This document shows, one piece after another, positions 37,864 to 46,870 of a DNA stretch of 64,000 nt. How positions within the stretch are numbered: position 1 is the first letter of the stretch; every line of letters begins with the position of its first letter. The stretch lies in assembly GCF_014191425.1 (NCBI RefSeq), contig NZ_JACHWP010000002.1:186001-250000 (forward strand), read 5' to 3'. Under the pieces are notes generated by a model. That model did not search any database. It was not told the DNA's origin and worked only from the letters and a program-made list of their open reading frames with translations. The position numbers and the translations under genes are program-made. This DNA comes from Helcobacillus massiliensis. Lineage in GTDB: Bacteria; Actinomycetota; Actinomycetes; Actinomycetales; Dermabacteraceae.

Positions 37864-39338
37864 GATCCGGTCTCTGCCTCCGTGATGTCGAGCTGCTCGT
37901 GGTCGGTGGAGAGCGCCTCGGGCAGCGGGATGGGATAGTCACCGGTGAAGCATGCGGAGCACAGGGTCTCGCGCGGCTGTTCGGTGGCGGCGATCATGCC
38001 GTCGTAGCTGATGTAGCCGAGGGAGTCGGCGCCGATGGAGCGGGCGATGTCCTCGGTGTCGAGTCCGTTGGCGATCAGTTCGGCACGGGACGCGAAGTCG
38101 ATGCCGTAGTAGCAGGGCCAGCGCACGGGCGGCGCGGAGATCCGCACGTGCACCTCGGTGGCGCCGGCCTCGCGCAGCATGCGCACCACGGCGCGCTGGG
38201 TGTTGCCGCGCACGATGGAGTCGTCGATGACCACGAGGCGCTTGCCGTCGATCATCTCCTTCAGCGGGTTGAGCTTGAGGCGGATGCCGAGCTGGCGGAG
38301 CGTCTGCGTGGGCTGGATGAAGGTGCGGCCCACGTAGGCGTTCTTCACCATGCCCTGGCCGTAGGGGATGCCGGACTCCTGCGCGTAGCCGATAGCCGCG
38401 GGGGTGCCGGACTCCGGGGTGGGGATGACGAGGTCCGCATCGACCTTGTGCTCGCGGGCGAGCTGGCGGCCCATTTCGATGCGGGATTCGTTGACGGAGC
38501 GGCCGGCGATGCGGGTGTCGGGGCGGGCGAGGTACACGTATTCGAACACGCACCCCTTGGGCTTCGGCTCCATCACCTGTTCGCTGTGCAGGCCCTGCGC
38601 GTTGATCCAGATCATTTCGCCGGGGCGCACTTCGCGCACGAAGCTGGCGCCGACGATGTCCAGCGCTGCCGTTTCGGAGGCGACGACCCAGCCGCGCTCG
38701 AGGCGCCCGAGGACGAGCGGCCGCACACCCTGGGGGTCGCGGCAGGCGAACAGGGAGTCCTCGGTCATCATCACGAAGCAGTAGGCGCCGCGGATCATCG
38801 GCATGACTTCGCGGATCGCCTGATGCATCGTGCCGGGGCGGTTGAGCAGGGCGGTGACGACGGCGGTGTCGGTGGTGTTGCCCTTGGAGATCTCTCCGAT
38901 GGCCTTGGCGCCGGCCTGGTGCTCTTCGAGCAGGCGGACCAGTTCGCCGGTGTTGACGAGGTTGCCGTTGTGGGCGAGGGCGACCGTGCCGTTCGGGCGG
39001 GGCCCGAGGGTGGGCTGGGCGTTGACCCATTCGGAAGCGCCGGTGGTGGCGTAGCGGGTGTGGCCGATCGCAATATGGCCGGTGAGGGACTTCAGGGTGC
39101 CGTCGTCGAACACTTGGGAGACGAGCCCCATGTCCTTGTAGACGAGGATCTGCTCACCGGTGGAGGTGGCGATTCCTGCTGACTCCTGGCCTCGGTGCTG
39201 CAGGGCGTAGAGACCGAAGTAGGTCAGAGTCGAGACGTCCTCGCCGGGGGCGAATACTCCGAAGACCCCGCATTCGTCCTGGGGGCGCCGATCGCCGGGC
39301 AGAAGGTCGTGCGAGAGCTGTCCATCACCGCGTTTCAC
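37860..39338 (-). CDS. purF: Amidophosphoribosyltransferase
   Basis: The 492-residue protein has a short propeptide (KRGDGQLSHDLLPGDRRPQDE) before the nucleophile Cys of CGVFGVFAPGE, then the class II glutaminase domain with YALQHRGQESAGIA. The C-terminal PRTase domain has VIDDSIVRGNTQRAVVRMLREAGA. It makes phosphoribosylamine from PRPP and glutamine, the first step of purine synthesis. I favour the GTG at 39338 over the ATG at 39353: homologues start at the KRGDG stretch. A CATAAT -10 lies six bases before the GTG, which implies a leaderless message. Confidence 0.92.
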   Translation of the reverse strand: MKRGDGQLSHDLLPGDRRPQDECGVFGVFAPGEDVSTLTYFGLYALQHRGQESAGIATSTGEQILVYKDMGLVSQVFDDGTLKSLTGHIAIGHTRYATTGASEWVNAQPTLGPRPNGTVALAHNGNLVNTGELVRLLEEHQAGAKAIGEISKGNTTDTAVVTALLNRPGTMHQAIREVMPMIRGAYCFVMMTEDSLFACRDPQGVRPLVLGRLERGWVVASETAALDIVGASFVREVRPGEMIWINAQGLHSEQVMEPKPKGCVFEYVYLARPDTRIAGRSVNESRIEMGRQLAREHKVDADLVIPTPESGTPAAIGYAQESGIPYGQGMVKNAYVGRTFIQPTQTLRQLGIRLKLNPLKEMIDGKRLVVIDDSIVRGNTQRAVVRMLREAGATEVHVRISAPPVRWPCYYGIDFASRAELIANGLDTEDIARSIGADSLGYISYDGMIAATEQPRETLCSACFTGDYPIPLPEALSTDHEQLDITEAETGS

Positions 39339-39375
39339 CCATCCATTATGCATGACGGGCGCACGCGGTGGTCAT

Positions 39376-39732
39376 TCAGGGCCGACGGGTGCCGGCCCTG
39401 CGGGGTTCGGCGCTGCCGCGCTGGGTGCGCTTGTCCATGATCATGTCGATGATGACGGCGATGAGGGCGAGGGCGCCGCCGATGAACAGGGCGCCGTTGA
39501 GCACGCCGAGCATCAGGGTGTTGAGGGAGTCCACGCGGGCGATGAGTCCCCAGACGAGGCCGACGAGGGCGCCGATGAGCAGGGCGATGACCACGGCGCC
39601 GCCGAGGTTGAGGCGGCGGCCGCGGCGCACGAGGATGACGTCGCCGCCGTGGTCGATCGTGCCGTCCTCGGCGGTGTGGGGCTGCTGCTCGGTGGGGCGG
39701 TTGTCGGGGGTGTCAGCGGCGTGGGAGTTCAT
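39376..39732 (-). CDS. Two-helix membrane protein of unknown function
   Basis: The 118-residue product has a polar N-terminus of about 45 residues, two membrane helices (about 47-68 and 77-99) and a basic tail. The start at 39732 (MNSHAADTP) has GAAGGA upstream. An in-frame GTG at 39783 overlaps the cutC stop and lacks a ribosome site. The gene lies between cutC and purF on the same strand. A full copy of the iterated element covers its last codons (39380-39393). I cannot name the family. Confidence 0.65.
   Translation of the reverse strand: MNSHAADTPDNRPTEQQPHTAEDGTIDHGGDVILVRRGRRLNLGGAVVIALLIGALVGLVWGLIARVDSLNTLMLGVLNGALFIGGALALIAVIIDMIMDKRTQRGSAEPRRAGTRRP
39380..39393 (+). repeat. Full-length copy of iterated element GGCCGACGGGTGCC
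   Basis: A perfect 14-bp copy in the last codons of the small membrane protein gene. Confidence 0.6.
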
Positions 39733-39783
39733 GGATCCTTCTTCTGTCTGGTGGTGGGCGCTCAGCAGCTGTGGCTGCGGCAC

Positions 39784-40647
39784 TCAGAGGTCGAGCAGGT
39801 CGGCGATGGCGCGCACCTGCGCGGGGTCGGTCAGGGTGGTGGGCGCGGTTGCGCTGCGTCCGTCGGCCTTCAGCAGTGCGCGCAGCGCTGCCGGCACGTC
39901 GGTCAGTTCCTGTGGTTCGGTGCCGCGGGCGGACAGATGCACGGCGGGCACTCCGGTGGCCTGCAGCAGGTCGCGGGTGGTTGCGGCGCGGATGCCGGCG
40001 CCGGCCTGGATGTCGATCAGGTCCTCGGCCTGCTCCACCATGGCGCGCAGGCAGTCGGTCCCGTCGGGGGCGCGGTCGGCGCCGCCGGAGGTGAGGATGC
40101 GGTGGAAGCCGGCAGCGAACAGGTCGGTGACGGCGGCGATGCGGGCCGCGTCCGTGAGGCGGTCGATGGCGCGGTGGCAGGTGAGCTGCAGGCTGCGGCC
40201 CTGGGCCTGTGCTTCGGCGAGCGCCGCGTCGCGCCAGATGGCGAGGGCGTCCATGTCGAGCGCCGGCTCGGCACTGCCGGTGAGGGCGCCGATGACGATG
40301 CCGTGCGCCCCGGCCCGGACCGCCTCAACGGCCTGGGCGCGCATCTGCTCGATCTCGTCGGCGCTGTAGACGAACGAGCCGGGCCGCGAGCGCACGAGCA
40401 CGTGCACGCCGAAGAGGGGCCGGGCGTCGCGGGAGGCGACCAGGTCGTCGGCGAGGGCGACAGCGGCGCGGGTCAGGTCGATCGGCGGGGTGAGCCCGTC
40501 GGCCTCCAGGTCCACGCAGAGCTCCACGCGGTCGGCGCCGCCGTGGGCGGCGACCACGAGGCCGGGCAGGTCCTGGACGGCGATCTCCAACTGCACGCGG
40601 GCGCGCTCGGGCGTGTGGTCGAGGGCATCGGCGAGCGGGTCGGTCAT
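39784..40647 (-). CDS. cutC: CutC-family protein
   Basis: The 287-residue TIM-barrel protein shows the CutC features QLEIAVQDLPGLVVAAHGGADRVELC near the N-terminus and GIVIGALT with LTCHRAID mid-protein. ILTSGGADRAPDG and IQAGAGIRA come later. CutC was linked to copper tolerance in E. coli, but the activity is unresolved. The N-terminal overlap with the upstream sterol-carrier gene (four bases) indicates co-translation. The Arg/Glu/His pattern of the barrel is intact. The iterated motif occurs twice, at 39860 and 40496. Confidence 0.85.
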   Translation of the reverse strand: MTDPLADALDHTPERARVQLEIAVQDLPGLVVAAHGGADRVELCVDLEADGLTPPIDLTRAAVALADDLVASRDARPLFGVHVLVRSRPGSFVYSADEIEQMRAQAVEAVRAGAHGIVIGALTGSAEPALDMDALAIWRDAALAEAQAQGRSLQLTCHRAIDRLTDAARIAAVTDLFAAGFHRILTSGGADRAPDGTDCLRAMVEQAEDLIDIQAGAGIRAATTRDLLQATGVPAVHLSARGTEPQELTDVPAALRALLKADGRSATAPTTLTDPAQVRAIADLLDL

Positions 40648-41111
40648 CGGGGCCCCTCCCCCGCCGCGTCGGCGGCGCCGGCATCGGTGCGGCCTGCGTC
40701 GGCGGCGCCGGTGTCAGCAGCGTGGGCGCGGGCGGTGCGGCGGGCGATCGGGACGGGCAGGACGTCGGCGAGGTTCGAGCGCTCACCGGATGCGGTGATG
40801 CCCCCGCCGGGCGCGCATCCGTCGGCCCAGGACAGCTCCCCGGTGGCGAGGCGCAGCCAGGTCTCGGCAGGCATCTCCACCACGGCCGGCGGGGTGCCGC
40901 GGGTGTGGGTGGTGCCGGCGATCAGCTGGACGGCGCCGAACGGCGGGACGCGCAGCTCGACCGACCGGCCGGGGTGCTCCTCGGCGAGGACCTGCAGGGT
41001 GAAGCGGACCGCGGTGGCGCGATCGGTGCGGGTCGCATTCTCGCGCTCGGTCAGCCAGCTGCGCAGGGCGGCTGTGCCGGTGTCGATGGGGATGGGGCGA
41101 GGGGGTGCCAC
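40644..41111 (-). CDS. Sterol-carrier (SCP2-like) family protein
   Basis: The 155-residue protein matches the actinobacterial sterol carrier family seen beside purA. IDTGTAALRSWLTERENATR, then GRSVELRVPPFGAVQLI, HTRGTPPAVVEM and TWLRLATGELSWADG are its hallmarks. The C-terminal 40 residues are Ala/Asp-rich low complexity. The ligand is unknown. A purine link is suggested only by neighbourhood. It abuts the purA stop and overlaps cutC, forming a purA-scp-cutC unit. Confidence 0.8.
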   Translation of the reverse strand: MAPPRPIPIDTGTAALRSWLTERENATRTDRATAVRFTLQVLAEEHPGRSVELRVPPFGAVQLIAGTTHTRGTPPAVVEMPAETWLRLATGELSWADGCAPGGGITASGERSNLADVLPVPIARRTARAHAADTGAADAGRTDAGAADAAGEGPR

Positions 41112-42419
41112 TCAGCTCCCTTCGCCGACGGGTTCCGGCAGCAGCGGGTGCACCTGGATGGTGGCTTCGCGGCCGGGCCCCACACCGATGGCGGAGATGC
41201 GGCAGCCGGCGAGCTCTTCGAGGCGCTTGACGTAGTTCTGCGCGTTCTGGGGCAGGTCCTCGAAGGTGAGGGCGCCGGTGATGTCCTCAGTCCAGCCCGG
41301 CATCGTCTCGTACACGGGCTGGGCGTGGTGGAACTCAGTCTGGGTCATCGGCATGTCGTGGTGGACCTCCCCGTCGACCTCGTAGCCGATGCACAGGGGG
41401 ATCTCCTCGATGCCGGTGAGGACGTCGAGCTTGGTGAGGACGATGTCGGTGAAGCCGTTGATGCGGACGGCGTGGCGGATCATGAGGGAGTCGTACCAGC
41501 CGCAGCGGCGGGGGCGACCGGTGTTGACGCCCACCTCACCGCCGGTGGTCTGAAGGAACTCACCCCACTCATCGAACAGTTCGGTGGGGAACGGGCCGGC
41601 GCCCACGCGGGTGGTGTACGCCTTGACGATGCCGATGACGCGGTCCACGCGGGTGGGGCCCACTCCGGAGCCGACGCAGGCGCCGCCGGAGGTCGGGTTC
41701 GAGGACGTCACGAACGGGTAGGTGCCGTGGTCGACGTCCAGGTACGTGGCCTGGCCGCCCTCCATCAGCACCACCTCGCCCTTGTCGAGGGCGTCGTTGA
41801 GCATGATGGTGGTGTCCACGACCATGGGACGCAGGCGCTCGGCGTAGCTCAGCAGCTGCTCGGTGATCTCATCGGCGTCCACCGCGCGGCGGTTGAACAG
41901 CTTCACCAGCAGTTCGTTCTTCTGGTGAAGGGCGCCTTCGACCTTCTGGCGGAGGATCGAGGCGTCGAAGAGGTCCTGCACGCGGATGCCGAGGCGCCCC
42001 ACTTTGTCCATGTAGGTGGGGCCGATGCCGCGGCCGGTGGTGCCGATGGCGCGCTTGCCGAGGAACCGTTCGCTGACCTTGTCGATGGTCTGGTGGTAGG
42101 GCGCCACGATGTGGGCGTTGGCGCTGATGCGCAGGCGGGAGGTGTCCACGCCGCGGGACTGGAGGGCGTCGATCTCCTCGAAGAGCGCTTCGAGGTTGAC
42201 CACCACGCCGTTGCCGATGACGGGGGTGGCGTTCTCGGAGAGGATGCCGGCGGGCAGGAGCTTCAGCTCGAACTTCTCACCGCCCACCACCACGGTGTGG
42301 CCGGCGTTGTTGCCGCCGTTGGGTTTGACGACGTAGTCGACGCGCTCACCGAGCAGGTCGGTGGCCTTGCCCTTTCCTTCGTCGCCCCACTGGGCTCCGA
42401 CGATCACAATGGCGGGCAT
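41112..42419 (-). CDS. purA: Adenylosuccinate synthetase
   Basis: The 435-residue protein starts [23 protein letters not shown], the GTP-binding P-loop variant of Pur[11 protein letters not shown] and [14 protein letters not shown] carry the IMP site, and later [15 protein letters not shown] is another signature. It makes adenylosuccinate from IMP and aspartate. The ATG at 42419 is chosen on family alignment and on TTAGGAG eight bases upstream. Confidence 0.97.
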   Translation of the reverse strand: MPAIVIVGAQWGDEGKGKATDLLGERVDYVVKPNGGNNAGHTVVVGGEKFELKLLPAGILSENATPVIGNGVVVNLEALFEEIDALQSRGVDTSRLRISANAHIVAPYHQTIDKVSERFLGKRAIGTTGRGIGPTYMDKVGRLGIRVQDLFDASILRQKVEGALHQKNELLVKLFNRRAVDADEITEQLLSYAERLRPMVVDTTIMLNDALDKGEVVLMEGGQATYLDVDHGTYPFVTSSNPTSGGACVGSGVGPTRVDRVIGIVKAYTTRVGAGPFPTELFDEWGEFLQTTGGEVGVNTGRPRRCGWYDSLMIRHAVRINGFTDIVLTKLDVLTGIEEIPLCIGYEVDGEVHHDMPMTQTEFHHAQPVYETMPGWTEDITGALTFEDLPQNAQNYVKRLEELAGCRISAIGVGPGREATIQVHPLLPEPVGEGS

Positions 42420-42494
42420 GAGAACTCCTAACGCACACACGAAACGGCGGGGCCGACCGCTGCACGTGCACCGGCACTGTGCTGCGAGCCCCGC

Positions 42495-43574
42495 TCACTC
42501 CTGCAGTCTACCGGTCGCTCCCTTGTCCTTTCCCTCACGAGCCTCCCGACGGTGACGGATCTGCTCCCCGACGCCCAGCACCACCAGCAGCACCCACAGT
42601 CCGATGAAGACCCACTCCCCCACCGACGGGGAACCGTCGCTGAACGCCGTGGAGATGAGGACCCCGCCGATGCCGAGCAGCGCGATGAACCGGATCAGGG
42701 ATGTGCGCCGCTTCGCGAGGCCGGGCTCTTCGATCAGACGCTGCGCGTAGCCCTCCGGGCTGCCGAACTCCTCCTGCATCGATGCCCCGGTCTCGGCAAC
42801 GTGGGTGCGGGCCTCCGCGAGCGCCTGCGTGCGCTGCGCCTCCCGCACGGAGCGGCGCCGGCGGGCAGCGGCGAGGAAGCGCTTCTCCCAATCGGCATCG
42901 CTGAGGGGGCCGACGGGCGCCGCTGCCGCGGATCGGCTCTCCGGCGCAGGGATGAGGGTGAGCACAACGGCGGAGACCACCGCGGTGAGCAGGGCGTATC
43001 CGGCGACCAGCGCCAGGCCCCAGAAAGTGGAGGCCTCACCGAAGCCGATGTTGCCGAACGCGGCGGCCAGGGCGATGAGACTCGCGCCTGCGAGGCCCAG
43101 CACCACGCAGACCGCGCCCGCGATCAGCATCCCGGCCCTCGCTTCGATCCGTTCGTACACGGCGATGAGGATGAGCATGAGCACGGACAGCAGGAGGGGG
43201 AACAGCACCGACATCAGGGAGTGCTGCATGCGCAGTCCGTCCTGGATCAGCTCCACCACGAAGAAGAGGACGGACAGCACGGTCGCACCGGCGGGGACGC
43301 CGATGAGGAAGGTGCGCAGGTCCACGGTGGGGCCGGTTTCGAACACGGGGGCGGCGTCCTCCCGCCACTGCGCTGCTTGGGCGTCCGCCCACTCGTCGGG
43401 ATCGCCGAGGGCGTCGTCAGCGCTCTGGCCGGAGCCGTCGATGTCGCGCAGGGCTCGCTGAATCGCCGCGTCAGCGGCATCAGCGTCCGCTTCGTGGCGC
43501 ATGACGAGGGCGAATTCGGCGCGTGCGGCCCACCCGGCGCCCTCGGGGCTGCGGTCGTCGCCACTGGTGCTCAT
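42495..43574 (-). CDS. PadR-partner membrane protein (HAAS-like)
   Basis: The 359-residue protein is predicted to have seven or eight membrane helices in several pairs, around residues 88-108, 118-142, 147-172 and 185-210. After a cytoplasmic segment rich in Arg/Ala (about 225-285), two final helices occupy 290-335. The N-terminal polar part and the EEFGSPEGYAQRLIEE segment resemble the HAAS/DUF1700 type proteins that sit next to PadR regulators. Its ATG overlaps the padR stop by four bases, so the regulator controls its own operon with this gene. The function is unknown. Confidence 0.7.
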   Translation of the reverse strand: MSTSGDDRSPEGAGWAARAEFALVMRHEADADAADAAIQRALRDIDGSGQSADDALGDPDEWADAQAAQWREDAAPVFETGPTVDLRTFLIGVPAGATVLSVLFFVVELIQDGLRMQHSLMSVLFPLLLSVLMLILIAVYERIEARAGMLIAGAVCVVLGLAGASLIALAAAFGNIGFGEASTFWGLALVAGYALLTAVVSAVVLTLIPAPESRSAAAAPVGPLSDADWEKRFLAAARRRRSVREAQRTQALAEARTHVAETGASMQEEFGSPEGYAQRLIEEPGLAKRRTSLIRFIALLGIGGVLISTAFSDGSPSVGEWVFIGLWVLLVVLGVGEQIRHRREAREGKDKGATGRLQE

Positions 43575-44008
43575 GAGTCCTCTCCTTCGTGCTGATCGCT
43601 GTCCTGCCCTGTGCTGTGCGGGGCGATGGCGGATCGGACCGCGGTCCAGGCGGCGCGCTCATCGGCGAGCCGGTCGCGGCCTGCCGCGGTGATGGCGTAC
43701 TGCTTGCGGCCGGGGCCGGCGTCGCCGTCGACCCAGGTGGCGGTGATGCACCCGTCGGCCTCCAGGCGGGCGAGGACGGGGTAGAGCGAACCGCCCTTCG
43801 GCTTGCCGAGACCCCGCTCGTCCAGCCGCAGCGCGAGGGCGTACCCGTGGAGGTCCTCGGCGGTGAGGCACGCGAGGATCGCGGTGGGCATGACGGCGCG
43901 CGCCCAGGCCTGCGGGACCACGGGGGGCGCCGCGGCGCCCGGTGCGGCAGGGGCTGCGGGAGCTGCGGGCTCTGCTGCCCGCTTCGAGGGGCGGACGGAT
44001 TGGTTCAC
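43571..44008 (-). CDS. PadR-family transcriptional regulator
   Basis: The 145-residue protein has an Ala/Pro-rich start (about 1-38), then a PadR winged helix with LACLTAEDLHGYALALRLDERGL, GSLYPVLARLEADGCI and PGRKQYAITAAGRDRL. The GTG at 44008 is favoured: a promoter lies immediately before it (TTGCGT at 44044-44039, CATACT at 44020-44015), leaving six bases, so the mRNA is probably leaderless. An upstream TTG at 44044 would place the operator inside the gene. Confidence 0.85.
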   Translation of the reverse strand: MNQSVRPSKRAAEPAAPAAPAAPGAAAPPVVPQAWARAVMPTAILACLTAEDLHGYALALRLDERGLGKPKGGSLYPVLARLEADGCITATWVDGDAGPGRKQYAITAAGRDRLADERAAWTAVRSAIAPHSTGQDSDQHEGEDS

Positions 44009-44023
44009 CCACTCAGTATGAAA

Positions 44024-44037
44024 CCTATCTAGATAGG
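44024..44037. promoter_or_regulatory. PadR operator: 14-bp perfect palindrome between -35 and -10
   Basis: CCTATCTAGATAGG is a perfect palindrome in the 18-base spacer of the promoter that reads into the padR gene. Binding here would block RNA polymerase, the classic autorepression layout. Confidence 0.75.
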
Positions 44038-44157
44038 AACGCAACCATCATGGCCCGGCATCCGTCGGCCCGCCGGGACGACGAACGGCCGCCCACCCCA
44101 CAGGGTGAACGGCCGTCGGCACAGGGTCAGGCGGCAGGGACGCCGCGCAGGCAGCGG

Positions 44158-44646
44158 TCAGGAGCAGCAGGCGCCGCCGCAGCAGCCGCCCTCCGCAGGA
44201 GCCACCAGGCTCGGGTCGCAGTCACGGATGAAGTCGTTGATGCGGGCCACTTCATCGTCCTCACCGATCATCTCGGCGGCGCGGCCGAGGATCACCAGGC
44301 ACTGCAGGAACCCGCGGTTCGGGGCATGGTCCGCCGGCACCGGGCCCTGCCCCCGCCACCCAGCGCGGCGCAGCGCATCCAGCCCACGGTGGTAGCCCAC
44401 ACGGGCGAAGGCGTAGGCGGCGACCACGTCACCATCGAGCATGGACTCATCGGCCAGCATCGCCCACGCGAGCGACGAGGTCGGATGCTCCGCGGCGATG
44501 GCGCGCAGGTCACGGCCCTCACCGAACGCCTGTGACACGGCCTCATCGGGGCCGTCCTCGGGCAGCAGCGTGGGCTCGGGGCCGAGCAGATTGCCGCCCA
44601 GCTCCGGCTTCGGCGCGGACAGCTTCAGGTCATTGTCAGAGCTCAT
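44158..44646 (-). CDS. DUF3151 protein with Cys-rich tail
   Basis: The 162-residue protein matches the actinobacterial DUF3151 family: LSAPKPELGGNLLGPEPTLL at the start, then SSLAWAMLADESMLDGDVVAAYAFARVGYHRGLDALRRAGW (about 58-98, TPR-like helices) and a late GFLQCLVILGRAAEMIGEDDE. It ends in GGCCGGACCS, giving four cysteines in the last seven residues. That tail looks like a metal or cluster ligand and may be lineage-specific. The ATG at 44646 is close to the divergent kinase-like gene start at 44695. The function is unknown. Confidence 0.8.
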   Translation of the reverse strand: MSSDNDLKLSAPKPELGGNLLGPEPTLLPEDGPDEAVSQAFGEGRDLRAIAAEHPTSSLAWAMLADESMLDGDVVAAYAFARVGYHRGLDALRRAGWRGQGPVPADHAPNRGFLQCLVILGRAAEMIGEDDEVARINDFIRDCDPSLVAPAEGGCCGGACCS

Positions 44647-44694
44647 GCCCGCCATCGTAGGCGGCACGGATGAAAGCCTGCCAGAATAGCCCCC

Positions 44695-46389
44695 ATGGTT
44701 CTCTCTCTGGACGGTTCGGAACTGCTGACGAGTCCCCAGGCCGGCAGCGTTCTGGAGGCGGCCGTCACCAACGCCGGCGGCATCCTCGACTCCTGGTCCC
44801 TCGACCAGGTGGACCACCGACCCTCCCGCTCCACCAAGGCCCTGTTCCGCACCCGCGTGCGCTGGCCGAAGCTCGACGGCCCCGACGCCGAACCCCGCGA
44901 CGAACTGTTCGGCGTCGCCGCCCACATCGGCGAAGCGGAGAAGAACGTCCTCAGCCCCGAGCAGTCCCTCGTCATGACCGACGGCGACATGAACGTCCGC
45001 GTCTGGCGCTACCCGAACGACCCGTGGCTGCCCGCCCTCCAGCACGTCTGCTACCCCGACGTACTGCACCGCACCCTCATCGACCTCGGCATCCCCACCG
45101 GTTACGCCCCGGGCACCCCCATCCCCGTGGAGGTCGTCTCCTACCGGCCCGGCCGCCGCGCAGTCCTCAAGGCCGCGCTCGCGGACCGCACCGTGTACCT
45201 CAAGGTGATGCAGCCGCACACCTCCGGCGAAGTGGTCGCCCAGCACAACGAGCTGCTGCGCGCCGGCGTCCCGGTCCCGCAGGTCCTCGCCCACCGCTCC
45301 GGTCTCGTGGTCCTCGCCGAACTGCCCGGCACCGTCCTCGCGCAGGCCCTCGTGGAGGACGGCCCCGAGGCCTGCTCTGCGGAGGACCTCATCGCCCTGC
45401 TCGACCGGTTCCCCTCGCACATGTTCGCCGGCACCCACCGCCCGGCCTGGACCGAGTCCGCCGGCTTCTACGCCGGTGTGGTCGCCAGCTCGATGCCGCA
45501 GCTGCAGGACCGCCTCGACGTGCTCGTGCACCGCATCACCACGGGCCTGGCGCGCGTTGAGTCCCGCATCGGGCAGCAGCCCACCGATGTGGTCCACGGC
45601 GACTTCTACGAAGCGCAGGTGTTCGTGGACCGCGGCCGCGTGGTCGGCGTCCTGGACATCGACACCATCGGCCCCGGCCGCCGCGCGGACGACCTCGCCT
45701 GCATGTTCGCCCACATCTCCGTGCTCGCCGACTACGCGAACCTCAAGCGCATCCCGCTGGACGTGCACGAGCGCGTCGCCGGGGTGATCCGCCAGTGGTA
45801 TCCGGTGTTCGCGCGCCGCGTGGACCCGCAGGAGTTGGCGCTGCGCGCCGCCGGCGTGGTGCTGTCGCTGGCCACCGGCCCGCACCGCCAGCAGGAGCGC
45901 GACTGGGAGGTCGCCACCGAAGCGATGGTGCGCGTGGCGGAGACCTGGGTGGAGGTCTCCGAACAGGGCCGCCGCTACACCGGCCCCATGCCGGGAGGTC
46001 TCATCATCGACCCCTCCACCGCCGTCCCACCGGTCGAACCACCCGCGGAGCTCGAATCGGAGGTGCTGTCCTCCGGTGCGCCGACCACCGACACCCGGCA
46101 GGCGATGGACGAGGGCGTGCAGGAATCGGCGGACGGGCAGGGCCCGTCGGCCGCGGACTTCCACCACGACCCCACAATCCCGATGGCGCCGGTCCCCCAG
46201 CCCAGCGCGATGGAGATCCACCTCGCGGCCACCGCCAACCGCGCCGACGAACAGGACGAGCACTCTCTGTGGCGGCGCCCCACACTGTCCCCGCCGACGC
46301 CGGTCAGGGCGCCGTGGAACCGCCGACGGGTGCCACAGCCGTCCCACCTGCCGAACCCCACCACGTTCGACCAGCACCGCCAGGGCTGA
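44695..46389 (+). CDS. Aminoglycoside phosphotransferase-fold protein
   Basis: The 564-residue protein has an APH/choline-kinase fold in its middle. The nucleotide-binding Lys is in TVYLKVMQP, the catalytic loop is VVHGDFYEAQVFV, and GVLDIDTIGPGRRADDLA carries the metal Asp. The first 130 residues are family-specific, and the last 150 are Pro/Ala/Glu-rich low complexity. The substrate is not evident: maltokinase-like or sugar kinases are possible. It sits 13 bases ahead of dtd, so the two may share a message. Confidence 0.72.
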   Translation: MVLSLDGSELLTSPQAGSVLEAAVTNAGGILDSWSLDQVDHRPSRSTKALFRTRVRWPKLDGPDAEPRDELFGVAAHIGEAEKNVLSPEQSLVMTDGDMNVRVWRYPNDPWLPALQHVCYPDVLHRTLIDLGIPTGYAPGTPIPVEVVSYRPGRRAVLKAALADRTVYLKVMQPHTSGEVVAQHNELLRAGVPVPQVLAHRSGLVVLAELPGTVLAQALVEDGPEACSAEDLIALLDRFPSHMFAGTHRPAWTESAGFYAGVVASSMPQLQDRLDVLVHRITTGLARVESRIGQQPTDVVHGDFYEAQVFVDRGRVVGVLDIDTIGPGRRADDLACMFAHISVLADYANLKRIPLDVHERVAGVIRQWYPVFARRVDPQELALRAAGVVLSLATGPHRQQERDWEVATEAMVRVAETWVEVSEQGRRYTGPMPGGLIIDPSTAVPPVEPPAELESEVLSSGAPTTDTRQAMDEGVQESADGQGPSAADFHHDPTIPMAPVPQPSAMEIHLAATANRADEQDEHSLWRRPTLSPPTPVRAPWNRRRVPQPSHLPNPTTFDQHRQG

Positions 46390-46402
46390 GGAAGGACCAC
46401 CG

Positions 46403-46846
46403 ATGCGCGCAGTTCTGCAGCGAGTGAGCTCCGCGTCCGTCGCCGTGCTCGACGACGACACCGGAGAGCGCCGCGACCACTCCCGGATCGACTCCGAAGG
46501 CCTGCTGGTCCTGCTCGGCGTCACCCATGACGACGGCGAGGAGCAGGTGCAGACCATTGCCCGGAAGATCGCGGAGCTGCGGATCCTCTCCGGTGAGAAG
46601 TCCGCGACCGATCTGGACGCCCCGATCCTGGTGGTCTCACAGTTCACCCTGTACGCGGACGTCCGCAAGGGCCGCCGGCCGTCGTGGAACCAGGCGGCGC
46701 CCGGCCCGGTCGCCGAGCCGCTGGTGGCGCGGGTGGTCGAGGAGCTTCGCTCCCGGGGCCTCACCGTGGCGGAGGGCGAGTTCGGGGCACATATGCAGGT
46801 GTCCCTGGTGAACGACGGACCGGTGACGATCCTCGTGGAGGCTTGA
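46403..46846 (+). CDS. dtd: D-aminoacyl-tRNA deacylase
   Basis: The 147-residue protein has both DTD signatures, SQFTLYADVRKGRRPSW and the cross-subunit cis Gly-Pro motif NDGPVTI. It hydrolyses D-aminoacyl-tRNAs (and Gly-tRNA(Ala)) for translation quality control. The ATG at 46403 is preceded by GAAGGA, and the family begins MRAVLQRVS. The insertion DDDTGERRDHSRID after residue 15 is longer than in E. coli DTD. Confidence 0.94.
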   Translation: MRAVLQRVSSASVAVLDDDTGERRDHSRIDSEGLLVLLGVTHDDGEEQVQTIARKIAELRILSGEKSATDLDAPILVVSQFTLYADVRKGRRPSWNQAAPGPVAEPLVARVVEELRSRGLTVAEGEFGAHMQVSLVNDGPVTILVEA

Positions 46847-46870
46847 GGGTGCGCCGGTAGACTGCGGGGC

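Noticed and set aside
43571-44044. PadR start at TTG 44044
   Set aside because: It would put the promoter -10 and the operator palindrome inside the coding region. The GTG at 44008 fits better.
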